64,000 nt of DNA from Takakia lepidozioides (Eukaryota > Streptophyta > Takakiopsida > Takakiales > Takakiaceae). A model generated the notes under the pieces. That model ran no database searches. It saw only the letters and a program-made list of their open reading frames with translations, and had not been told where the DNA came from. The stretch is from the NCBI GenBank assembly GCA_030704615.1, contig CM060732.1, positions 22,940,001 through 23,004,000 on the forward strand, read 5' to 3'. A program made the position numbers and the translations under genes. This document shows, piece by piece, positions 11,125 to 21,989 of this stretch. Numbering within the stretch: the first letter of the stretch is position 1; every line of letters starts with the position of its first letter.

Positions 11125-13392
11125 ATGACAACCGTTTTCAAAGGAAGACCAAGAGAGGGAGGCAACATCAACTCTGATTGCACTTGTGGGAATGTGAGGG
11201 CACTATGTAAGGCAAGACAACTGACCGAGGCGATGCACATTTTGAACCAACGAGGCAGTTCGGCAGACTCCACTACTTATGTCTGTCTCTTGCAGGAGTG
11301 CATCAAGATGAAAGGACTAGCTGATGGAAAGCAGGTCCATGCCCACATTACTGAAAGTGGATTCAAGCCAGACATATTTTTATCCAACGCCCTTGTCAAC
11401 ATGTATGCCAAGTGCGGGAGCGTGGTGGATGCACGTCAAGTGTTTGACAATATGCCTGAACGGGACATGTTTACTTGGAATATAATGCTAGCAGGATATG
11501 CCAAACAGGGGTTTCGTTGGGATGCAAGCCAATTGTTTGACGAAATGCCTACACGAGATGTGTTTACTTGGAATATAATGATAGCAGGAAATGCCAAGCA
11601 TGGGTGTGGTAAGCGCGCCCTGGAGATCTTTGAGCAAATGATAGGGGAAGGAGGGGTGCCCAACAAGGTCACATTTATTTGCGTTCTCAATGCCTGTGCC
11701 AGCCTGGCAGCCCTCGACAAGGGCATAGAGATCCATGCTGACATCATGAAATCTGCGGTTGTGCAAGATATCATTCTTGGGAATGCCCTTGTTGACATGT
11801 ATGCCAAATGCACGAGCTTAAAGTATGCCCGTCAAGTGTTTGACAACATGGCTCAACGAGATGTGGTCTCATGGAACTCCATGATTGCAGGATATGCTCA
11901 ACATGCGCATGGTAAGGAGGCTTTGGAGATTTATCAGCTAATGATAGGGGAAGGGGTGAGGCCCAACAAGGTCACGTTCATTTGCGTCCTCAATGCCTGT
12001 GCCAGTCTGGCAGCTCTGGAAAAGGGCATAGTGGTCCATACTGACATCATGAAAGCTGGAATCTCTCCGGATATTATTCTGGAGAATGCCCTTGTTCACA
12101 TGTATGCCAAATGCGGGAGCCTAAAGGAGGCGCGTCAAGTTCTGGACAATATGGCTGAACGAGATGTGGTCTCATGGAACACGATGATCACAGGATATGC
12201 TCAGCATGGGTATGGTAGGGAGGCTTTTGACATCTATGAAGAAATGAGATGGGAAGGGGTGCTGCCGAACAAAGTCACATTTACTAACGTCCTCAATGCA
12301 TGTGCTAGCCTGGCAGCCCTTGAAAAGGGCAAAGAGGTTCATGCTGACATCTTCAAATCTGGCATTGCACCAGATGTCATTCTGGAGAATAGCCTTGTCG
12401 ACATGTATGCCAAATGTGGGAGCATGAAGGATGCATATCGAGTGCTGAAAAATATGCGTAGACGAGATTTAGTCTCATGGAACGCCATAATCACAGGATA
12501 TGCCCAGCATGGGTGTGGCATTGAAGCTCTGCACCTATTTGAACAAATGCAACAGGAAGGCTTTAAGCCGGACAGTATCACCTTTATAGGTCTTCTCTCT
12601 GCTTGTAGTCATGTGGGCCTAGTGGATGAAGGTCGTCACTGTTTTGATTCTATGATTCAAGATCATAGTCTGACTCCCACAGTGGAACATTTTGGCTGTA
12701 TAGTAGACCTTCTTGGTCGTGCAGGGCGATTGGATGAGGCAGAGGACTTCATTAAGAAAATGCCAATTGAAGCAGGTGGTGCAATGTGGCGGACCTTGCT
12801 TGGTGCCTGCAGAGTTCATGTTGATGTGGAGGTCGCAGAACGTGTGGCCAAATGCCTTCTCAAGTTGGATGCAGAGGATGCTTCAAGTTACGTGCTGCTA
12901 TCAAACATCTATGCCGCAGCTGGCAGGTGGGATGATCAAGCAAAGGTGAGAATAATTATGAGGGATAGAGGCGTCAGAAAGGTGCCAGGGCGCAGCTGCA
13001 TTGAGGTTGCCCACCAGGTGCATACATTCGCTGTAGAAGACAAAGCACATCCAAAAATTGAGGAAATAAATGTTGAGCTGAAGAGATTGTTTCAGCTGAT
13101 GACGGATGCAGGGTACATGCCTAACACAGATTTTGTATTGCATGATGTGGACAAGGAGGAAAAGCAATTCTCCCTTTGCCACCATAGTGAGAAGCTGGCC
13201 ATTGCTGTTGGGCTCATTAGCACACCCCCTGGGACACCTCTCCGTGTCATCAAGAACCTTCGAGTGTGTGGTGACTGCCACACAGCTACCAAGTTCATCT
13301 CAAAGATTGTTGGACGTGCAATTGTGGTACGGGATGCCAGCCGCTTTCACCACTTCGAAGATGGGGTTTGCTCTTGTGGGGATTACTGGTGA
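11125..13392 (+). CDS. PLS-class DYW pentatricopeptide repeat protein
   Basis: A single uninterrupted exon of 755 aa from the ATG at 11125; the frame is open upstream to a GTG at 11077, but ATG is preferred. The body is a run of about 35-residue PPR motifs (repeated [34 protein letters not shown] types) in the P-L-S pattern. An E/E+ region follows ([29 protein letters not shown]). The C-terminal DYW deaminase domain has the zinc-site HSE at about residue 687, CGDC at about 714, and ends CSCGDYW. Proteins of this class bind single-stranded organelle RNA and convert specific cytidines to uridines. The deaminase signature is complete, so activity is expected. An obvious transit peptide is not visible from this start. 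Tandem repeats are nearly identical in places (12000-12480), suggesting recent internal duplication. Confidence 0.95.
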   Translation: MTTVFKGRPREGGNINSDCTCGNVRALCKARQLTEAMHILNQRGSSADSTTYVCLLQECIKMKGLADGKQVHAHITESGFKPDIFLSNALVNMYAKCGSVVDARQVFDNMPERDMFTWNIMLAGYAKQGFRWDASQLFDEMPTRDVFTWNIMIAGNAKHGCGKRALEIFEQMIGEGGVPNKVTFICVLNACASLAALDKGIEIHADIMKSAVVQDIILGNALVDMYAKCTSLKYARQVFDNMAQRDVVSWNSMIAGYAQHAHGKEALEIYQLMIGEGVRPNKVTFICVLNACASLAALEKGIVVHTDIMKAGISPDIILENALVHMYAKCGSLKEARQVLDNMAERDVVSWNTMITGYAQHGYGREAFDIYEEMRWEGVLPNKVTFTNVLNACASLAALEKGKEVHADIFKSGIAPDVILENSLVDMYAKCGSMKDAYRVLKNMRRRDLVSWNAIITGYAQHGCGIEALHLFEQMQQEGFKPDSITFIGLLSACSHVGLVDEGRHCFDSMIQDHSLTPTVEHFGCIVDLLGRAGRLDEAEDFIKKMPIEAGGAMWRTLLGACRVHVDVEVAERVAKCLLKLDAEDASSYVLLSNIYAAAGRWDDQAKVRIIMRDRGVRKVPGRSCIEVAHQVHTFAVEDKAHPKIEEINVELKRLFQLMTDAGYMPNTDFVLHDVDKEEKQFSLCHHSEKLAIAVGLISTPPGTPLRVIKNLRVCGDCHTATKFISKIVGRAIVVRDASRFHHFEDGVCSCGDYW

Positions 13393-14270
13393 AAGAAGCA
13401 GTGTGCATAGAAAGGAAGTCTACCACCTCAGCAATGGTGATAGAAAGGTCATAAGTTGTCCTTGTTTGGCCCCAATCCAAAGGGAAGGTTTTGGATGTGG
13501 GTTCTGTGTCTTCCTTGTTTGGTCCCATACTGAGCACCAGGAAGGCCAAGTGACAATACAGGGGTAGCACACCCTGGGCCACAGAGCTAATACAGAGAAG
13601 ACAGAAATGTCTATTGTGTGGCAATCAGAATGACGAGGCTTCCATTGAGAAGAACAATGCAGACATTCTGTGGAAATGGAACATGCACTCAGTTGATCAC
13701 TCCAACCTGAATCATCCAGATGACTTTCTTTCATCGGTATTGTGCACATTCTTCATCCCATATTCAGCCCTTCTTCCTTCAAGCAATGGCACTGTCCCTT
13801 GTGTGCCTGCACATTGCAAGAGATGAAGCCCTCCGTTATAAAAGTCGAATTATAAATCTGGAGAGAAGGATGTAGGGGAGAGAGAGTGTGTGAGCATGCT
13901 GTGAGGTGTATCAGGAAGGCAGGTCTGGGCATAGGAATAACCCCTTGTCTATAAAAACATAAACCCCTCCACTTGCTAGAAAGTAGCAACAGTAGTGCGT
14001 ACTGCCCGGCCCAATCCTACTTTTTTGCCTGATGGAAAATAATTTCATGTCATTTCCAATGGTTAGCCCAGATGTTTGGGCTGTTTTAACCCTTAAGGTC
14101 CATTCGCACCTGGGGTTATATGAGGGATTAAAACCGAATATAATTTACCTTGCTTATGCACTGTTCCTACACTGAATTAGATTTGTCCCAAAATCTGACT
14201 TGGCAATGGGGGTAAAGGCTGGGGCCAGATTTATCTCTGATATTCTTTAAATTTTTTTTAAAAGTCTAGA
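13393..14270. other. 3' region of the PPR gene and intergenic sequence
   Basis: No gene recognised. The first part is probably the PPR 3' UTR. TTAACCCTTAAGG at about 14088 resembles the piggyBac-like end seen at 30052, but no partner end was found. Confidence 0.4.
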
Positions 14271-15340
14271 TTGGGGGTGTGGGTTGGGGGTGTGGGTACG
14301 GCCTCTCATTTTAATATAATAGCGTCTTCAATGCCCACCCTCCGTGGCCGCAAGGGCCCCACTCACGGACGACCACCCACCCGCTGCTATGCGTGGTCGG
14401 CGACGCCCGCCTCAACCACGCCTGCTGCTGCCGCAGTCCGTCGCTCCACTGTCCCCAAGAGCCAGTCTGTTGTGCCACTCGCTGGTCCCCTCTTCTCGGT
14501 TTGTTGCCCCGCGTCCCCTATGCCAGTCCGCTGTCGGCGTCGGATCTGAACCGTGTAGGGCACCACTCTCCTGCTTTGTTGTTTGATGTTGCAGTAGACG
14601 TTTCTACGCATGCTGTTGTTCTTCGTATTTTCTGTGGTGTTCATGATGTTGAAGGGTGTGCCTCAACATGAGAAGAGTCGTGAGGCCCTACAGCCACCAT
14701 CGTGCATATGCTTCCACTATTGTTGCCATCTTATTGTGCTAATGTTGTCGGTTTTGGCGAAGAAATCTTACTTGTCATGCAGCATGGGCGTTTTGCATTT
14801 GCGGTTTGTGTGTCTCGTCGTTATGATCTGCCGCATGTGTTCTTACGGCTCTTTGAAATGCAAGGCCTCGTCAATCCTGGCTAATGCTAGGAAACATGGC
14901 TTTAGTGAACATGGCTTTATGGTATGGTTGAATGTCATAAATATGCAAAATGCTTTATCTCTCCTCCATATCGTCATCAGCCGGATGGCTTGTCAGCCAT
15001 CATGAGAGGCTTCACCCGTTCATATTGCAACGGAAACCATGGATAAGATAGTGAAAATCGCAGAAGCATATGTATATGATGGCATATATACATTGTATTT
15101 CATATCCACATATAGGACTGTTATGGGGACATAACATGTGCAACTTTTGACGGACCTGTGCATAAGTTAGACATATCGGATGGACCTGAAGCACAGATCT
15201 GTGGGTCTGCCCAAGACTCACGTCTTCGATCGGCTATACGTAGGTGGACCGTCCTACTGTCAATGCTTGCATCTGCGGTTTGTTGGACTGCTCGTCTGTC
15301 GAGGCAGGAGGCCATTCTCTGGGACGGACTGTTTGTGGGA
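14271..15340. other. Unassigned stretch
   Basis: Short overlapping open frames in all phases (14271-14671) come from a GC-rich patch and show no domain. Nothing else is recognisable. Confidence 0.35.
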
Positions 15341-16143
15341 CCGTCAGTCCTTTGGCCGATCCTCAGTCCGTTGGACCGCCAATCCGTTTGCAGGTCCGCT
15401 AGACCGCCACTGTGACGACCTCTCAGTATGCTGGACCATCAGTCTCATGACCTCTCAGTGTGTTGGACCAGTCTGATGACCTCTCAATCTATTAGACAGT
15501 CCGTCTGTTGACCTGTTAGACTGTTGAATTTGTCAGTTTGTCAATTTGTTCGACCGGCAATGTATTGGTCTGATAGTACTCAGTCTCTTCTGTCGTCGTA
15601 TTGTCGCCTCCTAGTCTCTTCTCTCGTTAGCCTTTTGGCCCCTCTTCTCTCGTCAGTCTGTTGAGCCGTCGATCTGTTCCACCATCGGTCTCTTGGGATA
15701 TTAGTCTCTTAGACCGCGACTTTGTTAGTCTATTGACATGTCAGTCTGTTGTGCCATCAGTTTGTTGGACCGTCAATCTCAGCATGTGTAAGTTTGGTGG
15801 ACCTATTGGGGACCTATTAAGTGCGATGATGGAAAGACGGCGCTAGTGAAATCGTGCCACGTCGCCAGTCTCTTATGTCGTTGTATTTTGGCCTCTCAGT
15901 GTCTTCTCTCGTCAGTCTTTTGGCCTGCTCTCTCGTCAGTCTGTTGAACCGTCGGTTTGTTCGACAATCTGTCTCTTAGGATATCAGTCTGTCGAACCGT
16001 CACTTTGTAATTAGCCTGTTCACTTGTCAGTCTGTTCGTCTCTAAATCTGTTGGATCGTCAGTCTCAGCATCTGTAATTCTAGTGGACCTATTAAATGCG
16101 ATGACGGCGGAAAGGCGGTGCCAGCAAAATCGCACCACGTCGT
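15340..16143. repeat. GACT-rich degenerate tandem repeat with a ~285-bp duplication
   Basis: The words CAGTCTGTTG, GACCGTCAGTC and TTGGACCGTCA recur throughout. Within it is a direct duplication: copy A about 15582-15866 and copy B about 15867-16143 share AGTCTCTT.TGTCG, CTCTCGTCAGTCTGTTGA.CC, CAATCTCAGCAT/CAGTCTCAGCAT and TTAARTGCGATGA, each ending near CCACGTCG. No coding frame. Confidence 0.7.
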
Positions 16144-16505
16144 GGACTCTCGTACTGCATTTCCGCCAAGTTGTCTGCTTCAACTTCTCCTTCACGGCAG
16201 TCCCGTTCCCTTCTTTTCTCTCGACCTCTCCGTTGTGAGTGTTCGCTTTCTCATCGCCTAACGAGAGAGGACCCTCCTTCCGCAGGAGTAGAGAGTCGCG
16301 CTTAGCCGCAAAGCGTCGCCAACACCGTCGTCTTCGTAACACGTCCACGTTCGTCGGCCTGGTGAACTCTCTTCTTTCTTCTACTTTTTTTTTTTTTCTA
16401 TTCTTTGTTCCCTTCTTGTCTTCTTGCTTTTAGTCTTACATGTGTTGCTCAAGCTCTTTCCAGTCATCTCGCAGAGTCCTCAATTCCTCGTCTGATTCTG
16501 CAACG
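16144..16505. other. Possible promoter/5' UTR of the following exon fragments
   Basis: A T tract at about 16385-16398 is followed by pyrimidine-rich sequence. No gene. Confidence 0.25.
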
Positions 16506-17130
16506 ATGGAGGATGCATATGCGAAAGGTGGTCGATTTGGTGCACTTAATCTGGATAAAAAAGCAGCGAAGGTACTGGTACTCACCATATGAGTACGTTG
16601 CCAAAATAGAAGCACTCCACAGGCGTGAAAACTCAACACACTTTGTCCTTAATAACTTCTTCACAGAAAAGACACCTCAGCCAATCATTCTGTGTTGATA
16701 CAGGTTGCAAGGCCAGAATTCCAATTTCAAGCCTTGGCCCATACCAGCATCAATGAATGCAGCACATGGGGCCACTACCCGATGTCGCGGTGCAAATGCA
16801 GTCCCCCGCAGTGTGGAGGAATTGCGCACATGGTATTTCATGGCTTCTAGTTTAATGGAAGATGTGCAGGTGCAAGAAATGCTTGTGGCTCCCAAAAAAC
16901 ACAAACTCAGTGATGAGGCCAAAAATAATAATAATAATAATTTAAAAAAAAAACATAAAGCTGCAAGGTCTGTACACGATGCAAGGGAAGATTCCATACA
17001 AGCGGGTCGTCCCCAACAAATGCGGATCAGGTATTTGCCACAAACCACGACCATTAGTACTTCAAATGAGCGTGATTCTGCTGAGTTCGGGCAAAACATC
17101 ATCCAGAATGATGACTTTGAAGGGTATTAA
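16506..17130 (+). CDS. Unrecognised exon-like fragments
   Basis: An ATG at 16506 opens 22 codons (MEDAYAKGGRFGALNLDKKA...) up to a good donor (AAG|GTACTG) at 16571. An acceptor (TTGATACAG) lies before 16702. The open frame 16705-17130 behind it encodes a 141-residue low-complexity basic protein with a poly-Asn run, then KKKHKAAR. The frames across the putative junction do not agree for this longer frame, so the join is uncertain. No known domain is recognised. It could be the 5' end of the same decayed gene as the fragments at 17.4-19.2 kb. Confidence 0.3.
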
Positions 17131-17413
17131 GTGCACTAGATATTCAGTTGCCTGACCAGATAAAAAGTCCATAGATACAAGCTAGGACACCACCTCCCCT
17201 GCCAAGACCACTGAGGTAATCCATCAAGATAAAGTCCACTCAAAATAGACCTCGAATGATGAAGCTCAGAAGACCCGTAAGAAGACTGACGGCCCTGTGT
17301 GTCCCGGCACATTGCACCTAATTAGATTGTTTGGGGTTTTCCCATTGGCGTGCCCACCACAGGACGATCCAGAGTTCTTCACTTTTTTCTTGAGATTTGT
17401 GCAGTCAGGATAG

Positions 17414-19170
17414 ATGTACATAACCATCCGCGCAGTGGAACAAAACTGGTTGAAGTACATTGAAGATGAGGAGGAGGACGACCAGGACGATGAAGACCAG
17501 GAGGTAATGGCCACCTACATTATGGAAACATTCGGGGAAATTAGTTTGTTGGGTCAGTACTCTGCCTCTTTAGTCCACTGGAAGACTGCGCCGCTCAGTC
17601 CGCTCAGGCAAGGGAATGAAGCAGACTGAGGTGAAGGTATGACCAGTGTCACAAGGTGTGAAGAACAATAATTAGGTAGACGAGTGGACTGACTAGCGCA
17701 CTCAACCGGCGGATTGACGAATCCAGGTGGCGGACTGACGGGCAGGGTGAAGGACTGAGCAGTCTCATGAGGACTAAAGAAGAATACTACGGAAGACGAG
17801 CGGACACATCAGGGAAGATACTTGCATGGCTATCCTGAGGCTATTGACTTATTTCTGAAAGCTTTTGAATGTTTGTATGAGCAGTCTCCCAGCAAGATGG
17901 AAGTCTTGGTGACAGTGGCAATGATTTCAGGGCGGCTTATAGTAGATGAGGATGAACAATCTAGGGTAAGGAATAGACCTTTCGTAAAGCACATTGCTTT
18001 GATGTCTGTACATTTGAAACTATGTGGCAAAGCACTTATGTTGCTTAAGTTCCTCAGTCCGCTAGTTGAGTCTGCGAAGTACAGTCCGCTGGTTGTGTCA
18101 GCGAAATACAGTCCGCTGGTTCAATCCACATATAGTTCCTACACGGGCCTATTTGAGTCCGCTAGTTGAGTCCGCTGATGGAATCCGGTGGTCGAGTCCC
18201 CTGGTTGAGTCCGCTTGGACTCTAAAGTTACCTGACGTTATTTTGTTTTCTGCTCTATAGCAAGCTGATGTTGAATGACTGTGTATCAGGAGGGCCATTC
18301 CTACTTGGTGGACGCGGAGCACGTGAATGGGGTGCGGATGGAAATGGACCGGGTGCGGGAACAGATTTTGTACAAATATCCATGGTCATCTGTTGCCATG
18401 GCAGCATTAGATACTAAAGACGGCCCACGTATAGACAGTCCAGTGAAAACCACACAGAGCCCAGGGTCGGTGGAGATAGGGCCAACCCAAACCGCCATTG
18501 AAGCGGGTGCCATCTTCTCTTCCACCGTGCGGGCCTTTTTGGCGTGTGGAGATCGTCATTACCAAAGCTCAAGATCTGACACTTTCCCGATTAATTACGG
18601 TCGGTCATTGGTATAGTGAGCTCCACCGATTGTCGCGGACCGCCGGTGGCCCTTTTCTTTTCATTATTCCATGGAGTTTACTATTGAGGAAGCCAACCAA
18701 GTTCTTGAAGGCGCACAGTTGCTTGCAGGTGCTGCCACAAGGGAACGAAATGAGCCGCCACTACTTGTGCAGCTGATTCTCATGGATGACCCATGCCCGC
18801 ATGAGGTTAGATATATGCCTATGGCACATCCAACCTTCGGGGTGCGCAAAAAACACTTGTCAGAAATGACTCCGAAGCACTTTGAGCGCATGACAGTTTC
18901 CTTCCTTCAGCATTGATGGATGCAATTTGGCAATTTTCGTTCATACACAACATTGGTCAGGGATCTGCACAGTCTTCGCATAGAACTCCACATGCACGAG
19001 AGAGAGTGTTGTGGATGACGCGTTACTTTGGTTTGCATTGGTAATGGAGCGAGCAGTCCTTGACATTGTCTTGCAGAAACCTGATGGCTTCAGAAGACTA
19101 TGGCGTGTGACCCCGGCTGAAGACCACATATCAGCTCTTGGCCATCTTGATGGAGCATTTTTGTGCAAAT
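17414..19170 (+). pseudogene. Unrecognised open-frame fragments separated by GACT-rich repeats
   Basis: Several stretches look protein-like by composition. They include 17414-17520 (acidic, EDEEEDDQDDEDQE), 17822-18030 (GYPEAIDLFLKAFECLYEQS), 18290-18540 (GHSYLVDAEHVNGVRMEMDR), 18671-18916 (TIEEANQVLEGAQLLAGAAT) and about 19020-19170 in another frame (ERAVLDIVLQKPDGF). Between them lie runs such as AGTCCGCTGGTTGAGTCCGC at 18057-18215 and GACTGA-rich text at 17580-17800. I recognise no family. This may be one intron-containing gene in decay or fragments of a mobile element. Confidence 0.3.
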
Positions 19171-19269
19171 AAAAGATATTGGTCTCATTGGAAATCTCCT
19201 TGAAGGTAATATCTTAGTCTACTATATCATTTTCAAGTCCACTATTCTTCTTCTGCAGGGCTACTTCTT

Positions 19270-19640
19270 CATGTGAGGCTAATGAAGCCAGTTTATTTGT
19301 TTGTTTTGTTTTGTTTTGTTTTGTTTGGTAGCGTTGAGATTTCCCAAACCGCGAGGCCCCAGCGCTGGTGCTTGGTCCCGTTTGAAAGCCCTCGTCGAGG
19401 AGGGGTGCACGGGCTTGGTCTCACGATTTTGGACCTGCGGGGTGGGAGATGTGGAATTTCAAGTATTTGGGTCACTGGAAATTCACGAAAAATTGCAAAG
19501 TGGGCATTCCTGGGACAATGGTTGGAGCCTCGACAAGAGCGATATCAAGGGAAAGGTCTCCGGTTTAAATCTGGTTGTAGGCTATTGTGGAAAAAAATGC
19601 ATTTGGACTTAGATGACATTGGATACTTGGGCCAATGACA
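19270..19640 (-). repeat. Dispersed short repeat (copy of the 3.4-5.6 kb family)
   Basis: This copy is reverse-oriented relative to the 3.4-5.6 kb cluster. It starts with (TTTTG)n at about 19300, then GCGTTGAGATTTCCCAAACC, GAAAGCCCTCGTCGAGGAGG, GTGGAATTTCAAGTATTTGG and GCAAAGTGGGCATTCC. It continues into an AGGTCTCCGGTTTAAATCTGG block and ends with ATTTGGACTTAGATGACATT. Confidence 0.7.
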
Positions 19641-20130
19641 CAGGCTACCATCTCAACAGACTGAACATGATAGACTATTGCACTCAATGCAGCAGACTGT
19701 ACTGCAGCCGACTACGGCGAAACAACACAAGTCCCTGAAGACTGTCGACAGTGGGCTCCACATTGTCCCACCGAATGTTTAGGAGACTGAAATGCTGACA
19801 ACAGAAAAGAGTGTGCGGCAGATTGTTCAGCACACTGTGCAGGGGACTGTCGGGCAGACTGTTGGGCAGACTGTGCAGCAGATTGAGGAGCACACACAAC
19901 AAACTAATGGCGAGCAGCCTGCCGAGCAGACTAACAAGCAGCCTGACGAGCAGACCGAGCGTACTGATCTTGAAAATCCACCAGCAGCACTTGTCCAGCA
20001 GACTGTGATGACATCATTATGGCCCTGATGGAACCCCCAGCTGCGACCTCTACCCCAAGCCCCTCTACATTGAACCACATAAAACAATTAATATCCTCGC
20101 TATTTGGGCATGTGAGCACAAAGCAAGTAG
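19640..20130. repeat. GACTG-rich degenerate repeat
   Basis: CAGACTGT and GCAGACTG words recur at 19680-20010 (for example GGGCAGACTGTTGGGCAGAC), the same motif family as 15.3-16.1 kb seen in the other orientation. No gene. Confidence 0.5.
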
Positions 20131-21160
20131 TGAATAAATTAGACATATATTGGGGTTGTCAAGTTATTTTACCACTAGTGTGAAACTAGCTAGGAAATAG
20201 CTAGCTTTTACATATTGACATTTGGGATTGGCCCAAGTGTCAATCCAGGGGTCAAGGCAGATTTAGGCCCTGGAGTGGTTATCTTCACGGCAAGCGCGGG
20301 AGGCTCATCTTTCTCGAGTTGAGCCTCACTGTGCCTAGCTATGGCGCCGTAGTGTGGATTCCCCATGGCGTGGGGTGCACTTGGCTTGACTTGTATTTGA
20401 GTGATGAGGTTATATATGCATGAGTTTATGCTTCAGATTTGTGAGCTCGTGCTTGTATTCTTCTTCTTTATCACTCGAGAAAGATCAGCTCGTATCTATG
20501 AGTGCTAGATACGAGTTAGTTGTAGCACTTGTGGTTTTTGCTCGAGAATGAGAGAAACCAAGTTGTTATGCAAGGAGCACCGTGGAGCTCTTGGTTGTTG
20601 GAAGCGGAGGCAATGTGGGTTACGAGGTGGTAAACCTTGGCATTCGATCTTCAGCTTCAGAGATGAAAGCACCATACTGTAGGTAATTCCAGAGCACCTT
20701 GATGGTTTCAGATTGTGTACATGCATGAGCAAGCATGATTGGGAAGAGGACCAGTCAAGAGCAGGTTATAGTGGCTTTGGTGGCAAAGCTGAGAACTGGA
20801 CTTGGGAATGCGAGCTTTCATTGTGTGAAGGATTGCAAGACCAAGCGAAAGGGCTGATTTGGCTTGGGGCAAATCAGTGCACTTTGTGGAGTATGGTGAG
20901 ATTGGGTTTCAATCTCGAGCTTCAGCATTGAGAGGGCTCTTGTCATGGCGAGAGCAGGGCTGGAACAGGAGCTAAGAGGTGCGGCAAGGCCATGGAATGT
21001 GCACCTAGGGTTTCAGAGCGTGGAAGAAGAGCTCTTGCACCACAAGAGAAGTGTCTTGTGGCTGGAAATGTAAGCCTTAGGGTTTCAGGAGCTTGGCAAA
21101 GGCTATGGAGTGCTTAGTCTTGTCTTAGAGAGCATCAAGGAGCCAAGGAGCCAAGATAGG
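20130..21160 (+). mobile_element. LTR-like region, plus orientation
   Basis: Non-coding sequence homologous in order to the minus strand of 1640-3250 (GGCTCATCTTTCTCGAGTTG, GTGGATTCCCC, GTGCACTTGGCTTGACTT). A TATA-like GGTTATATATGCATG lies at about 20408. It is likely the LTR or leader of the retroelement whose gag begins at 24079, but its boundaries are not defined. Confidence 0.4.
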
Positions 21161-21570
21161 GGGCTGATATCTCTTGTGTGAAGAGGTTGCATGTGTGGAG
21201 CATGTATTCAGCTCATTGAAGCTTCCATCTTCAAGCTTGGAGGGCAAGCAAGGAAGAGGGAAGGGCTGACTTCCCTTATGTGAGGGCAATGTATGTGTGG
21301 AGCATGCTATCAGCCTGGTGAAGGCTTGCACTTTTAGGTGTGGGAGTGCAAGAAAGGAAGGAAGGGGCTGGTTTCCCTGTAGGGCATGTAGAGCATGCTT
21401 TCAGCCTGCTGAAGCTTGTATTAACAGGTTTGTGGGTGCAAGAAATGAAGCAAAGGAGCTGATTCTCTTATGGTGAGAGTGGGGCATGTGTGGAGCATGC
21501 CTTCAGCCCATTGAGGCTCTTGTTTTCAAGCTTAGAGAGCTAGAACGGAAGGTCTAGGGCTGGTTTCCAC
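21160..21570 (+). repeat. ~101-bp tandem repeat
   Basis: Units begin near 21161, 21262, 21364, 21455 and 21556, each with GGGCTG.TTTCC, TGTGGAGCATGC, TCAGCC..TGAAGCTT and GCAAGAAAGGAAG-like words. They are clearly degenerate but share order and spacing. Confidence 0.7.
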
Positions 21571-21985
21571 TTGGAGTGAAAGAACAGCACTTGTAGGGCC
21601 TATGTGAGTTGGGGTTTCAACTTCAAGCTTGAAGGGAGCGCAACTCTTGAAGCAACAGGTGTAGAGGGCTGGAATAGGCTCTAAGACAGATGCTATGGCC
21701 AATGAGAGTGCTTGAATGAGTGCTCACAAGGGCTGGGAACCAGCAGGGCTTGGTTGTTTGCCATTGAGTTTAGTGGCGTGTTTGGGGAGGCTAAGTGAGA
21801 AAGAAGGCTTGGTTTGTGGCAACCACCTCATGGCTTAGGGCTACTATGGTGGTGTGTGGGAGCCGAAAGAGCAAGGATACCTTGCTGATTTCCTCACAGC
21901 CACCATAGCTCGGTGGAAAGAAGCCTAGAGTCCAAGAGACACAAACCCTAGCTTGGCGTGGCTAAACCCCTTGGAGAAATGGCTA
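21570..21985. other. Non-coding stretch between two repeat arrays
   Basis: G-rich sequence of the same style as the repeat on its left (GGGCTGG, AAGCTTGAAGGG, GAGGGCTGGAA) but without a countable period. No gene. Confidence 0.4.
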
Positions 21986-21989
21986 AACT

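Noticed and set aside
14271-14671. Overlapping open frames of 80-92 codons
   Set aside because: Several phases are open at once over a GC-rich patch, with no domain and no splice context.
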